From assembly GCA_024704765.1 (NCBI GenBank), contig JAKMXF010000177.1, positions 186,001-250,000 on the forward strand: a DNA stretch of 64,000 nucleotides, written 5' to 3'. Position 1 is the stretch's first letter, and each line of letters starts with the position of its first letter. Shown in pieces: positions 10,741 to 22,500 of this stretch. A program made the translations under genes and the position numbers. This stretch comes from Oopsacas minuta. Taxonomy: Eukaryota > Porifera > Hexactinellida > Lyssacinosida > Leucopsacidae. A model generated the notes under the pieces. It was given only the letters and a program-made list of their open reading frames with translations, ran no database searches and had not been told where the DNA came from.

Positions 10741-12101
10741 TTAGCGAAAAAAAATAGAAAAAATACAATAAAAACACAATAAAAAATTATTTGAGAAAAT
10801 TGATCTGAACAATGGAAGCAACCAATCCTATTTATTGAATTTTGAAGCTTATTGACTTCATAAAACAGCTGTACGATGTTTACAGAGTCTATAATTTGAT
10901 GCTGATTACTTGAGGTTTACATTCCAATTCGTGTATAAACATTATCAGTTGTTTCGAATTATTTGATTGACGGGATTCTACAAGGGTATATTTTATAATA
11001 TTCAAGGGGGAATAATTAAATTAAAAATAATAATTAAAATTGACCAATCAAATAAGTAGCGAAATGTCGTGTAACGAAATGTTGTGGAGCGAAATGTCGT
11101 GTAATGAAATGTCGCTGTAGCGAAATATCGTGTAACGAAATGTCGGTATCCGAGTTAGAGTGTATTTTAACACTCCAGATTTCTGCGATTGCACTCTATT
11201 TTGGCCATACTATTCTACATTTACGATTTCGGAAATTTCCTTGATTACAGTAGATAATAGATTTTTCATTATTTATAGGGCACATAATTTTGACCTCATA
11301 ATTTTCACTATGTCCACATACAATGGACCTCGTTAATATGAACATAAACGGACTGCCAAATTTAGTTCGCCTAATCCGGAATTCGAATTTCCGGAGTATC
11401 ACCAATTGAATAACCACTATGTGCAAACGATTATGTCTAAATATTTGTTAGTCATATGCGGAAATTCGCATTAACCGTGTTTGCATTTAAGAATATCCGG
11501 TGTATCACTATTTGAATATTATTATGTACGATAATTACAATATGGTATTTCCCTGAATAAGTGCTGTCCTTTATAAGCGAATCATGAACTATACTCAAAC
11601 AATAATTGCTGAATATTTTATGGGAATAGTCCTAAATTCAAAAACTAGATATAATCACTGTTGTACATAAGAATCAACAATGCCAATCGATTCTTCACCA
11701 TTAATTTACAACAAGAAATTTCTTGTAAAAATTGAAGTTTCTGAATTAATTCCCATTGAACAAATTGGCCCACTTTGACGTCTTTAGTGATTGACACTTA
11801 AGAGTTGTTTTTGTCACTATATCTAAACAATCATCATTTCGATAGAAGAAAAACCTAAGTGAGATACAAATCTATAATAAAATGCATAATTAAAGAGAAT
11901 ATTGGCTGCAAATACGAGGGAGAGAAACTGATGATAGGTAAATTTCTTAATGAGTAATATTTTGTATTTAATGAATATGATTGGTCAAATAATCATAAAT
12001 TGACTTAATTTATCAATGATGAAAAAGGTAAAAATATTGAAATAATATGATCACATTAATAGATTTCTGATGAAGCACGGTATTAATGGCAATCTATCTA
12101 G
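10741..12101. other. Non-coding between MULE and NOP14-like gene
   Basis: Begins with an A-rich stretch next to the MULE, then holds the short tandem array at 11056-11144. Around 11318-11400 a sequence reading GGACCTCGTTAATATGAAC resembles ends of pogo/Tigger-type elements, but no matching second end was found. The 3' untranslated region of the NOP14-like gene must lie in 12101-11900; an ATTAAA-type signal occurs about 130 nt past the stop, which is weak evidence. Confidence 0.35.
11056..11144. repeat. 15-bp tandem repeat GTAACGAAATGTCGT
   Basis: Five to six imperfect units of about 15-16 bp, each containing CGAAATGTCGT or a one-base variant. No function is evident. Confidence 0.75.
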
Positions 12102-14243
12102 TCATTCCATTTTCATATTTTCACTCTGTATACCTTTGTGAATAGCATCCACTTTTTCAATTCTTGTAATGTCATTAGCAATTTCTTGATTAACAAACTT
12201 GTCCAAAGACTTTGTGTTTGTATTTCGAATTTTCTTGAGTATATCTGTATATTCGCGATGATACTTTTGATAAGTAGGTTTGAGTGAACATCTACCTCCA
12301 TTGTGTGCATTACTATATTTAGATTTTCGTGGTGCTTCGATATCAAGAAATTTTATTGACTTTGATTTTAACAGTGGAAATCGAAAATAATTACTGCAAA
12401 TCTGAAAATTTGTTTTTAAAATGTGTAAACAAGTCTCAATAGTACACATAAACATAACAGGGAGTTCATTATAATTTCTTATTTGTTTAAGAGTTTCATA
12501 TAAGTGAGGAATATTCTTAAGAAAATATGAAGAATTATGATAATATTCAATATAGTTAGATAAAAGAATAAGAGCACTGTATATGAGGGCTGAAGATAAA
12601 TAATTTTGGCTGGGCTTCTGATCGGCATGAAGATGTATACCATATTTTCCTAGATTTTGTGAGAAATTGTAATTTACATTTGAAATCTTGGAGATATATT
12701 GTAAATCTGTAGAATCAGAAATATATGCAAATGAGACATCTGAATGTAAATATAGCGAAAGGAATTTAGCAAGAAACGTCAATGGTTCTGGGACAAAAAT
12801 TTTCAAGTAAACAATTATTTGATAAATTGAATGAGATAGCAATATTAAATATAAAACATCGTCTACGTCTGTGAACGTGTATGTCGAAAATATACTGTTA
12901 CATATACTCAACCCCAATGTAATTAATGACATGTTTCTTAGTAGTTTTATATCAAGTGAAGAGAAAAAGAAATATAATATAAGCACAGCTTCAATTATAT
13001 CGTGATTGCTATCGAAATAATGTTCCGTCATAAAAATTGTTCTCAAATGAAATATATTTTCGAGAAAGAAAGACAACACATGCTGTTTATGCAAGCAACA
13101 CAAACAGGCTATGGATGAATGCATGACGTCTAGGTAGTTAGTAATTTGTGTTGGAAATGTAGTTGATTTCAACGGAAAATTTAAAATCACTTTGCAAATA
13201 ACTCTCACATATTCCATTAATCTTGTTTGATCATTATCTTTTGATAGTATTGTCAGACAAGATTCAAACAATGAATTAAACTCGTAATTAGAGTTGACGC
13301 TATTAAATACTGAAGAAACTTCTTCTAAGAAACTAGATTCATTATAATGGAAAGTGTTAAGAATTTGTCCTCTATCAGGTAAAAAATGCTTTGTAACTGA
13401 TTTAGGATGATCAAATATCTCCTTTTGATTACCTCGACCGAGTAAAGGAGATAATTCAACAGTCGGCTCATCATATAACCCGATATGTAAGCATGAATTT
13501 TGTGCATCTTTAGTAGCATCCAACAAAACTGGAAGAAAATCTTCAGTGTTATGTTTTTGAGGGGTACAGAAAGTAGAGTCTTGAACAAGCTCCGTCAATA
13601 AATAATCGAAAGAGTCTATAGTCTGATTTTCCCACATAGCTGGGTTAGGATTCATAGAACCTTTAATCCTGTCCCACTCTAAATCTACATTAGACATATT
13701 TTGGGTTGTTCTACACACGGACATTAAGTGGGGACTAATATTCTCCTGAAAGTTTAATAGCGGGGAATTCCTATCCTTGGTGTACCCTAAATTAATCGAA
13801 CTTTGTGAATTGATGAAAATATCACGACATCTAAGCTCATTTGCATTCAATTCTGAGAAATATGATTTGAAGGATTCTAATTGTGATTTATGAATAGAGA
13901 GGCTGCTTCGAGGTCCGCAAGTATGCTCTGTAAGGGAGAATGGCAAAGACTTTTTATTTTTCAGGTAAAAGGAAAACCTATCAAGATATTTATCGTCTTC
14001 GCTCCTATCATTGTCAAGATTTGAAATTCTTTTATCGTTCAGTGCATTGACTCTAACCTTGATTCCATTTTGAAAGAAAGAATAATTTTTGTAATGTGAA
14101 TATTTTTGACTCGTATAACCAGGATTGTAAACGGGTGAATCTTTTGCAGTTTTCGCTAGAATAATTGACTTCCTGCAATTATGGAAGGGATCATGCGAAC
14201 TCTTTAGACTGAATTCATATTGGTGTCGTCGGTTTCGTTTCAT
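12102..14243 (-). CDS. NOP14: NOP14-like nucleolar protein (diverged, 713 aa)
   Basis: An uninterrupted 713-codon ORF, the longest in the window. NOP14 is a component of the small-subunit processome needed for 18S rRNA maturation and 40S assembly in the nucleolus. Residues 69-90 carry NDKRI, then SEDDKYLDRF, matching the family's D-K-R-x-G-E...S-x-E-E-K-x-x-x-R-F block. Near residue 212 FDYLLTELVQ matches the Y-D-x-x-V-R-E-L block. A hydrophobic helical repeat region follows, with a FVPEPLTFLAKFL segment (family: F-x-P-E-x-I-N-F-L). The end (about 655-713) is basic and helical with YHREYTDILKKIR, matching the K-R-E-F-K-G-x-x-R-E-I-R tail. It is shorter than the human protein (about 860 aa) and lacks its acidic stretches. 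An AG acceptor-like site (TTCCTAG, 14256-14255) lies 12 nt upstream of the ATG, so a 5' leader exon or trans-spliced leader is possible. Identity rests on these local matches from memory. Confidence 0.72.
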   Translation of the reverse strand: MKRNRRHQYEFSLKSSHDPFHNCRKSIILAKTAKDSPVYNPGYTSQKYSHYKNYSFFQNGIKVRVNALNDKRISNLDNDRSEDDKYLDRFSFYLKNKKSLPFSLTEHTCGPRSSLSIHKSQLESFKSYFSELNANELRCRDIFINSQSSINLGYTKDRNSPLLNFQENISPHLMSVCRTTQNMSNVDLEWDRIKGSMNPNPAMWENQTIDSFDYLLTELVQDSTFCTPQKHNTEDFLPVLLDATKDAQNSCLHIGLYDEPTVELSPLLGRGNQKEIFDHPKSVTKHFLPDRGQILNTFHYNESSFLEEVSSVFNSVNSNYEFNSLFESCLTILSKDNDQTRLMEYVRVICKVILNFPLKSTTFPTQITNYLDVMHSSIACLCCLHKQHVLSFFLENIFHLRTIFMTEHYFDSNHDIIEAVLILYFFFSSLDIKLLRNMSLITLGLSICNSIFSTYTFTDVDDVLYLILLSHSIYQIIVYLKIFVPEPLTFLAKFLSLYLHSDVSFAYISDSTDLQYISKISNVNYNFSQNLGKYGIHLHADQKPSQNYLSSALIYSALILLSNYIEYYHNSSYFLKNIPHLYETLKQIRNYNELPVMFMCTIETCLHILKTNFQICSNYFRFPLLKSKSIKFLDIEAPRKSKYSNAHNGGRCSLKPTYQKYHREYTDILKKIRNTNTKSLDKFVNQEIANDITRIEKVDAIHKGIQSENMKME

Positions 14244-14293
14244 ATATAAGCAAACTAGGAATATAATATTTGGATTAGGCCATGTAAAATGAA

Positions 14294-14536
14294 TTACCGT
14301 GAACTGGGGCTACTTGAGCCCACTGGGTTTGCTTTAATCAAATATTGAAATTTCCTTACGTATCGAATAGATATTGCATTAGTATTCGAAGTTGTCTACC
14401 GATATTTGAAAATTCTTTAAAAGTTTTTGGCAAGTCATTTTGAAGTATAATACTGAATCCAATCTAGTTTCTTTGAAACTTGATATTTGGGCTAAAAGCA
14501 AACCCAGTGGGCCAAAGTGGCCCCAGACTACGGTAC
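14294..14536. mobile_element. 243-bp MITE just upstream of the NOP14-like gene
   Basis: The ends are inverted repeats of about 43 bp: the left reads ACCGTGAACTGGGGC then GCCCACTGGGTTTGCTTT; the right end is its complement with several mismatches (AAAGCAAACCCAGTGGGCC, then GCCCCAGACTACGGT). There is no ORF inside. The left end lies about 50 bp from the ATG of the NOP14-like ORF, so promoter or 5' UTR sequence probably lies within or beyond this insertion. TA-flanked ends suggest a Tc1/mariner or PIF-type source; not certain. Confidence 0.75.
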
Positions 14537-17187
14537 TTGTTTCTCATCCGGAATTTCTTCAGAAACTTGGAACGGCGGACGGGATTTTATCTTTATTGGC
14601 CATTTAATATGTAAAATAAGATGACCCTTCAATTATCTCATCACATACTTTCTGGGCAGAAGATATTAATTTTTCAACTATATAAGTATTAAAATATGGA
14701 TTGCACACTCTCTGACGGGAGCCATAATTTCCCAATTAGATAGACCCGATCCTGTTTAGACTTCCCGAATGAGTTGGCCTCCAGGTATGACAGTATGACG
14801 TTATGTGAATATATTTCAAATAATATAATACGAACACTGGATATTATTCAATAGTGGTGGGAGTAAGGTCGGATAAAATTAATGAATGGCAGAACTCTCG
14901 GCCCCGGAATTCAATCATAGTTAAGTGAATAATTGAGTTGCATATATTATAGTAGACAGTAAAAGGTTAGATTGTTAAAGATAATAAGAACCAAAAACAA
15001 GTAAATACAAGCTAAAGTTGTAGGCAATACCCCTAAGATAGCATATCTAGCGTTTACAATGTCGAACTATTTGACAATCCCTGGATAACTGGATTTCGTT
15101 TTTCAAAATTCAGGAATTTAAAATATCTTGATGATGAATAGAAAAATACATTAGATTTCCAGACTACCCAGTTACAACGTGGTCAGATATTATATCTAAT
15201 ATATTGATGAATGATTTAAAGAAAATTAAATGAGCAATAAAGGACTATTGAAGCATTTTCTTCCTTAAGGTTTTTCGGGATAAAGCAAAGCTTGTCCAGC
15301 GTTTCATCCCCTAATCTTGTTCCGAATTTAGTGCATAGATATGCAGTTGAAGAAAAAGCTCTTCTTGCTTCAACAGATGTTGGAGAATAGTCAAGAGCAT
15401 TTGGTTTATTTAATATAAATAATATCTTCTCTTCTGCGTCTCTTCTGCTTTGTTAGCCATATTTCAAGTAAGTTGAGATAGATTGATTTCTTGTACTATT
15501 TCGTGTGGCTTTCTCATAGACTGATCAATTGGTAGCGGTAATTTTTGGCGACATATATATATATATATATATCTTCAAACATATCAAGTATTGACCAAGC
15601 TTAGTCAATTAAGAATTCTTCATTATCTACTTTTCCTAGTATTCTGGACATAATTCAGTACAAAACGCGCTAACTACTGTGTTTTATCATGGCGCGGCGT
15701 GCATGTGGATTGTGAATAGATTGGATGATTAGTGAAGTTTTGGTATAGAGTCCTGAACCATTCGCTAGTTTATTGCTTCTTGAATTCGGGAATTGTAAGT
15801 AGAGAACTTTTTAGTTTCATCAATTAGGAACATTACTGTAGCTTCAGCTGTGATCAAATTTTTATTCGCCTATATAGTACATATAGCTACTAAAGCTATC
15901 TTGATTGGATATAAATCTCCAAAAATTGTAATTGTCATCTCAATAACCAAGATCTCCTAATGCTTTTTGGATGGGGAACTTGACCTGAATTATTCTTTGA
16001 AACATGTCGAGTAGAGAACTCCATTAAGTCTGACAATCAAAAATCACATGCAACCCATTTGGATATAGTTCATTCACGTGTCTTTATAAGATTTCATTTT
16101 GAGAGGTGAACGTTAAATGATTTTAACAATTCGACGTACTTTTTCTCGTTTCATAGATATCCAAATTTACAACTATAGCATTTTGTGTCCCTGAAGAACC
16201 CAAAACAATGTTCATCATAATCATCATTTCATCTTCTTCATTCGTATCACTTGTAATCAGTCCAATATATCAAACTGAAGGCCATGGGCATAGCCAAACT
16301 GCATAAATATGGCACTATTCTACCCAGCTTCTCATCATGGAGCAAACATCAGTTTTGATTGAAATAGCATCTTTTTCGAATTCCATCCCAAATTGGGTGA
16401 GATTAAATAAGTACATACAGTAACTCTTTAGAAAATTTCTCCTTTATTCTGATTAGTCGAAGATTGCAAAAGCTTCTACTATCATGTACAGGGGCGTCGC
16501 AACAGGGGGGTGAGGGGCCCTTCACTTTTTGGGGCTATCCAAATAGTGTATCAAGCTATTTCAAAAACGTATTTGGACTTACACTGTTGTATGTAGACCC
16601 ACCTCTAGCCTTTCAATCATGTAATTTGTTTCCAATTTGTTCTGGCCAGTGTGGATTGAAGTAGCAAATGAATTTGTTGGAGGCTCTGATTATTGTCAAT
16701 CTCCATTTGGAAATTTGTAATGAATGATCTTAAACACTTTATTCAATTATTTATTATCCTAAGAATATTTCATTATTTACTAAAACTATATAAATCATAA
16801 ATTGGTGCCCTTCACTTTAAATTTATTTCCGACGCACATGACAATGTACGAGTACATTGATATTTTGATTTCCTTTGTTTTGCATTGATTTCCACTCATT
16901 TTGTGGGAAGCTAAAATATTTACTTTTTGATCTAACATTACGTAAACCTCTGGTAACTTCATCACGTAACTGTTTCCCGTATTTTAGTACCTGGTCTCAT
17001 ATTCGCCCTTTACCAGGGATGCCATATATGGCCTGCATGCCTGCTGCAATCCTGAAAAATCTTCTGGACCGATTCGTACCAAATTTGGAATATAGAACCT
17101 TTATATATACTACTATATTGTACTATTGTATAGTACAATGCACTAGAATTGAAATTATCATATATTAAATCGTTTCTTTCTAGATCA
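14537..17187. other. Non-coding, with (TA)n and possible MITE ends
   Basis: No gene recognised. A (TA)n microsatellite lies at 15553-15572. At about 16490 a CAGGGGCGTCGCAAC end resembles hAT-type termini, and a loosely matching CGACGCACATG occurs near 16831, but target duplications do not agree. The last part (about 17090-17187) precedes an acceptor-like TTTCTTTCTAG before the integrase relic. Confidence 0.35.
15553..15572. repeat. (TA)n microsatellite
   Basis: About ten uninterrupted TA units. Confidence 0.9.
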
Positions 17188-18411
17188 TGTGTCGATTAGG
17201 ATGTCCATCTGACATAATATCTGATCAGGGCAGAGATTTTTGAATGAATCATCACGGTTATGTACGAACTAGTACAATACACTAGCTCGTACATAATTGT
17301 AAAGTATATACACACACTTATATACTTAAGAGTTCAATCCAGGTGTGAATGTTTTGATAGAAAAATGTTACAAGAAGGGACATAAAGAAGGAAAATTCGG
17401 AGGCTGGGTACTTACACAGTTCACCAAAACCTTGGAAAGGCCTTTATCAATTAAAAAACATGGATAACTCTACACTAACCAAGAAATGCAATATCAACAG
17501 GTTAAAGGTATTCTACAGTTTTCTTGGCCTGAACTTATAATATATGAGCCTTTCGAGTTCAGCGACAGTCCAGACATTTCGCACAAGATTTAAATTTAAC
17601 ATAATTATCTATTTCAGCGAGACAATTCCCAAGAAGGCGAACCTGACACAATGCAAAAGGAGGAATAACATGGTAACAATCAAGATTCACGAATGGATCG
17701 GAGAAAGATATAGGAGATTCCAGAAAAGGAAATGTTCAGAGGAAGACGATAGGGTCCAAACATTCAGGAGATCATGGAACAGATCTAAGCAATCCTCGAA
17801 AGCGAAAACTTAAAAATCTGCTGCAGCACAAAGAGCAGAAGATTGAGGATGAAAAAAGAATCATCTACATGGATGAGGAGATTGTACATGTGATAGATAT
17901 AACCTCTGTGGAACTTTCACAAGTAAATAAATGTTCTACACTAAGCTCAAGAAAAAATACAGGCCTTTCATTTAAAGAAGTGCTACAAGATAATAATACA
18001 TCGCTTCCAGACACAGTAATTCACGCTCCCGAGAAATTAATCCGTCAGAAAAACCCATCTATGAATGGTTTGCAGGACCCAATCTTCGGACAAACACTTT
18101 GCTTTAAGCAATGAAGTAAGAGGTCGTGTAAATATTGCACTCAGGCGAAATCACTGGATAACAATATGCACAATATCCTGTATGACAATCTTCCAGCCTG
18201 TATGACAACTTCCAGACGAAGGAACAAATCTGCACTTTAATGGAAGGCCACATCTAATCAATTTAATGAATGTTGTCTAGTCACAGAACAACTAATTTGA
18301 TTGCGGAGTTTCGCAATAGCGTTTGCAACAGCTCTTTGTGAAGGCAAAAGTCCAGAAGAGATGTCTTCCAAAAAGAAACTCTGCATAAACATCTTAAAGC
18401 AATATATTAAT
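17186..18411 (+). pseudogene. GINGER/Gypsy-type integrase with GPY/F-like tail and Ulp1-like protease
   Basis: After an acceptor (TTTCTTTCTAG, ending 17183) the plus strand encodes RLGCPSDIISDQGRDF, the integrase block with the second catalytic Asp. From about 17340, in two frames, come a basic stretch, WKGLYQLKN and KKCNINRLKVFYS, the GPY/F-like C-terminal module of Gypsy and GINGER1 integrases. A charged linker follows (17620-17960), with an acceptor-like CTATTTCAG at 17614-17622. Next, 17860-18411 reads GLQDPIFGQTLCF, then NHWITICTI (catalytic His), FDCG (Asp-Gly-Cys context of Ulp1/C48 peptidases) and CEGKSPEEM. Several stops and frameshifts separate these pieces. The domain order integrase then SUMO-type protease is the informative point. 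The upstream first-Asp exon was not found. Confidence 0.72.
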
Positions 18412-19037
18412 TATATTCAATGTTTTATTATCTAATGACAAATGTTTCCTAGTGCCCCTCGTACGAATACACTACTTATGCGTATACGTCTGGTTATGTA
18501 TACAATCTTTCAAGATATGGCTGTTTGTCCTAATATCTGAGAGGACTATTTTCTTTCTTGATTATCTAAGGATAGATTTTACCCAAACCTTAGTGTTGGA
18601 AATGATATATCTTTGCCTCTGTATCAGGTGGATTAAAAACTAAACGGTTTTGAACAGATTTTGCATAATTCAATTAGTCAGTGGAGCACTTTTGACAAAT
18701 TGACTATGCTTTTGAAATTATAATTTTGAAAATTACTAGTAGGATGTAAATTCCATACCCAACATGAATAGAATGGAATGAGGAATTTATCATGTATGGA
18801 TAATCTATGCCAATTACTAATAATAACGAGGTATTCGAAACATGGATCCTTAATTAAGAAATATAGTCAGCCAAACTTTTTAATAATTTATCCTACTTTT
18901 CACTATGTTCAAATATTGTTGCCTTTTTGAATTTACACGATCATCCAGATAGGAACACCGGAACATGTAGCAACTATCTACGGTATAAATACCCCCTAAC
19001 TTACATCTAGTGATTCTTCAATGAGGTTAAGTGCCCA
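18412..19037. other. Non-coding
   Basis: No coding or structural signal recognised. The short frame at 18452-18643 shows no family features. Confidence 0.4.
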
Positions 19038-19341
19038 CAGGGCCAGATTGACCCCATGGGGGGCCTGAGACGCTAATGAATCAGGGGGCCTCATTTTATA
19101 TAATATTACAATATACTTATCATTCTAATCAATGTATCTTGATAACGATATCGTACTATACGCAAAATTTAAAGTAATATAAATTAAACAACAGATTATA
19201 ATAATCTTAAACTATTGGAGGAGTCTGAATTATCAAGGGGGCCGTACATTATTCAGTGATCCGATAGTTATTGAGGGCCCCGAATATATCGTGGAGCCCT
19301 GGGGTACCAGCCCCTAGTGCCCCATGGTAAATACGGTCCTG
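19038..19341. mobile_element. 304-bp hAT-type MITE
   Basis: The ends are imperfect inverted repeats (CAGGGCCAGATTGACCCCAT on the left; the right end read in reverse begins CAGGACCGTATTTACCATGG). Flanks are AGTGCCCA (19030-19037) and AGTACCCA (19342-19349), an 8-bp duplication with one difference, as expected of hAT insertions. No ORF. Confidence 0.75.
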
Positions 19342-20686
19342 AGTACCCATGTAGTATTCTACTGGAATTGTAATGAGTTAAATGGTGGAGAATTATCCGA
19401 TGGTCTTGTGAGTGTCACCTGATCAACAATAATATATGTTTAAACCTAGCTGCCAAATGACTCACAGTTAGGCATTCAAACACTGGACTCTAAGAATTCG
19501 GATATCCAGGAAGTGAATTAATTTTCATCTCGTGATCCTAGGTTAGGTTAGAATATAAGTAAATGAACCAAAAAATATGCAAATTTGAAATTCTTCCGCG
19601 GGCCACATTAAACTTTCGGCGGGATGATTTGGCCCGCCTTTTGAAAACCCCTGCTCTAACCAATGTATTTGTCAGTGTATCACTCCCGAAAAGAGAACTG
19701 AACAATTTAACCTCAATGAAGATTTAATAGATGGGTACTTAACCTCATTTTTTGAATATTCACTAAATGGGTACGTTACCTCAGTAAAGATTCAATAGAG
19801 GAATAGATGGGTCTCAATCTCATTGAAGATACACTAGATGTGTTCTTAACCTCACTAACATTATAATTCAAGATAGGGATGTGTATTGCTTTAGTTGGGT
19901 TTAATGTTGTTCTTGTGGTTGATAAACCGCAGATTTGTTTGTAATTTACAAGCAAATCAGCAATAAATACATTGAGGTATTCGACTGCACACGGGAGTCA
20001 AGTTTTTAATGCCAAATGTGAGTCAATTAGGAGTCTTTTGTATACATATTTGTTATAGCTGATCTGGTGATACTCACAAGACCCTCACATAATTCCTCAC
20101 GACATCCTCAATACTATTCATGTGCCAAACTACATGGGTACTAAACATCAATGATGATTTATTCGATGGGTACTTATCCCCAGTGAAGATTCACTGGGTA
20201 TGACTTAACAAAATGAAGAATTACTAGATGGGTACTTTACCCAGGGCCGTAGATCTCGGGAGGTAAGGGGTGAAATACCTCCCACTTATATGCATGGGGA
20301 TTCTCTAAGTAATCATCCCCCGGCATTTTAACTTTTGTGATTCGTCTACATGATTTTTGCTCTCAAATCTTTTGTGCTTCAGCAGCTATCCTCTTGTTAT
20401 ATTCAAATTACACTGTTCTCGAGTATGTTTTCAAAGAGATGAATCTGAGATATCATTCCCTATTCCTAGTCATTGAATTATATGCAAGAATCCGGATAAA
20501 TGTGTACTTGTAAATAATCTCTATCGTACTTATTAATAATTCGAACTCGTAGAGGCTCTTCGAATAATTGTCACTAGTTTTTCTTTAAATTAGTATTGAT
20601 CATTTTCTTTGGGAATACATTTCAATTTTTGCCTCAGCGTATTTAATTCTGCATGTTAAATCGAAAACGATGACAAAGTGTATAAA
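19342..20686. other. Non-coding; minisatellite-like GGGTAC phrases and a hAT-like end
   Basis: Between 19735 and 20240 a phrase like GATGGGTACTTAACCTCA recurs several times at irregular spacing, suggesting a decayed tandem array. At 19600-19672 the reverse strand reads CAGGGGTTTTCAAAAGGCGG then TGGCCCGCGG, typical of one end of a hAT-Charlie-like element; the other end was not found. Confidence 0.4.
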
Positions 20687-21767
20687 CAGTGGCTTAACAA
20701 TAGGCAGTTCATTGAACCAGGGCCCTGATGTCCAGAGGTGCCCCCAAATTTGAATTCAATCGAGGTCTACACAGAATTTCTGATAGACTTCAATCACATT
20801 TAATTAATTTAATATAATTATTCCAAGGCCGGCAGAACCAGTTTCTTCTTCTCGATTTTTCGCCTCTGCCTGTAACAATTATGTTATCTGAAATAATTTA
20901 CGTATTTCTCATTCATATAACGGTAGTTCTCTTCATACTATAAGAAAGAATGAAGAGAAAATATGTTTCTTGTAATGCAAAGAGAGCGGAAAATGCACAC
21001 AAGTAGTGGCGTATTGAAGTGGGTTATTTTGGTTCAAACACCCCCTCATAACTGGTTTCCTAAAAGGGATATGTTGTTATTTATAATTCAATTTTCCTTA
21101 ATAAGTGCAGAGCTTTTAGAATCATATTTACAGAATGCTATCCAACTTTCACAACTATATTTTAACGAGTTTTCCAGACGATATCTCAAAAGACTCCAAA
21201 TGGCTAATGTATAAGTAAACTAAATTTGTATTTACTAATTTGTATAGATATAATTATGTAATAAGATTATCATGTTATCTAAACATAAACATCTAAACAA
21301 CTTTGGTACAACTGCACAATATTAGACTTCTCCTACTATGTGACAAGAATAGCTGTACATCGATGTTTGAGCCTTTAAGATTCAAAAATTTCTGGGGACT
21401 TGCACCCCAGACCCCTACCATACCGTCGCTCGCTTCACTCGCTCCAGAGCACCCACTCCCACAATGATCCTTGATACGCCACTGAACAAGAAAAGATATC
21501 TTAGCAAAACGTTACTATGTTAGGTTTTGTTTATATCTAAGTACTAGAATATTATACTAATGTGCATACCATTATCGGGTTAATGGCTTTGTGACAAATG
21601 TAGGGATCCATGCGTCTGAAAACCATTCTCACAACTGAGAAGGTTGGTTCCGAATTTGAAAAACATCAAAATCTCCGAAACTCATGAAAATTGTGAATTA
21701 TAGTTTGAACTGATGGGGACTCGCCCATAATTTGAACCGGGGCCCCAAAACCTTAGTTACGCCACTT
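20687..21767. mobile_element. 1.08-kb non-autonomous hAT element with perfect 8-bp duplication
   Basis: It starts CAGTGGCTTAAC and ends GTTACGCCACTT (inverted). The 8-bp flank TGTATAAA is identical at 20679-20686 and 21768-21775. No transposase is encoded. A second hAT-like element lies inside it at 21004-21484. Confidence 0.82.
21004..21484. mobile_element. Nested hAT-type element
   Basis: The ends are TAGTGGCGTATTGAAG on the left and CTTGATACGCCACTG on the right, inverted. The interior contains a GC-rich CGCTCGCTTCACTCGCTCC stretch typical of such elements. Target duplication is weak (only ACAAG shared), so exact ends may be off by a base or two. Confidence 0.65.
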
Positions 21768-22257
21768 TGTATAAATGGTTCTGAATACTGTCAACTTACA
21801 TCACATAACTAGTTCTCAATAAAGTATTTAAAGTTACATACTAACAACCGTTTCTATTTTCTAATTCTTTCTTAGATCAGTTACTATGTCTAATAACCCA
21901 AAACGAGTTGGTACAACTATAGAATCCGACCACTCCAAACATTATTAATGTAGTCAGAAATCCCTATATGCACCGTTAAATAACTCGTTGAAAGAAGCTG
22001 ATAGAACTTTAGAACTCAGAAATCGGATGAAAATTGACGAATTTACGAAATATTCCCCTAAATAAGCCAAAATCACATAGAGAGATCGTATTAGCCACTA
22101 TACTGTAATAATGCTGATGAATTCTATACAAACTACCATAGGAATGCACATATAATCAATCTTGCGGTCATATCAACGCTTTCGTCAGTTGATTGATTCT
22201 TTTATGAATATACTAGTTTGTTTAATTTGTAGTTATTACTATTAAGAACGGTCAAAA

Positions 22258-22500
22258 ACCTGGTGGCGGTCTGGGTCACTTAGGGGCGTATACCTGGTCA
22301 CACAGTGTATCTCGAAAAATATAATTCACATCGCTTAGCTCTAAAAATGAAAAAGGTAGGTCCTGGCGTCATCTAGTAAAAAAATACCACTTTAACCACA
22401 TCCAGCTATCCTAACAATAGGGTTCATGCACCATGAATGTTGCTAATACTCAACTATTACATTTCAAAGATATCTTACCTAGGATTCATTTGTTGCTTAG
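22258..22500 (-). repeat. Long inverted repeat, left copy
   Basis: Reads, in reverse, almost the same as 24373-24612: CAACAAATGAATCCTAGG, then CCTATTGTTAGGATAGCTGG, then AGAGCTAAG, down to the outer end CCTGGTGGCGGTCTGGG. Divergence is perhaps 15-20% by eye. The two copies point away from each other across 1.9 kb and could be the terminal repeats of one large element or two independent insertions. Confidence 0.75.

Noticed and set aside
16490-16840. CAGGGGCGTCGC end paired with CGACGCACATG as a MITE
   Set aside because: Ends agree over only a few bases and no target duplication is convincing.
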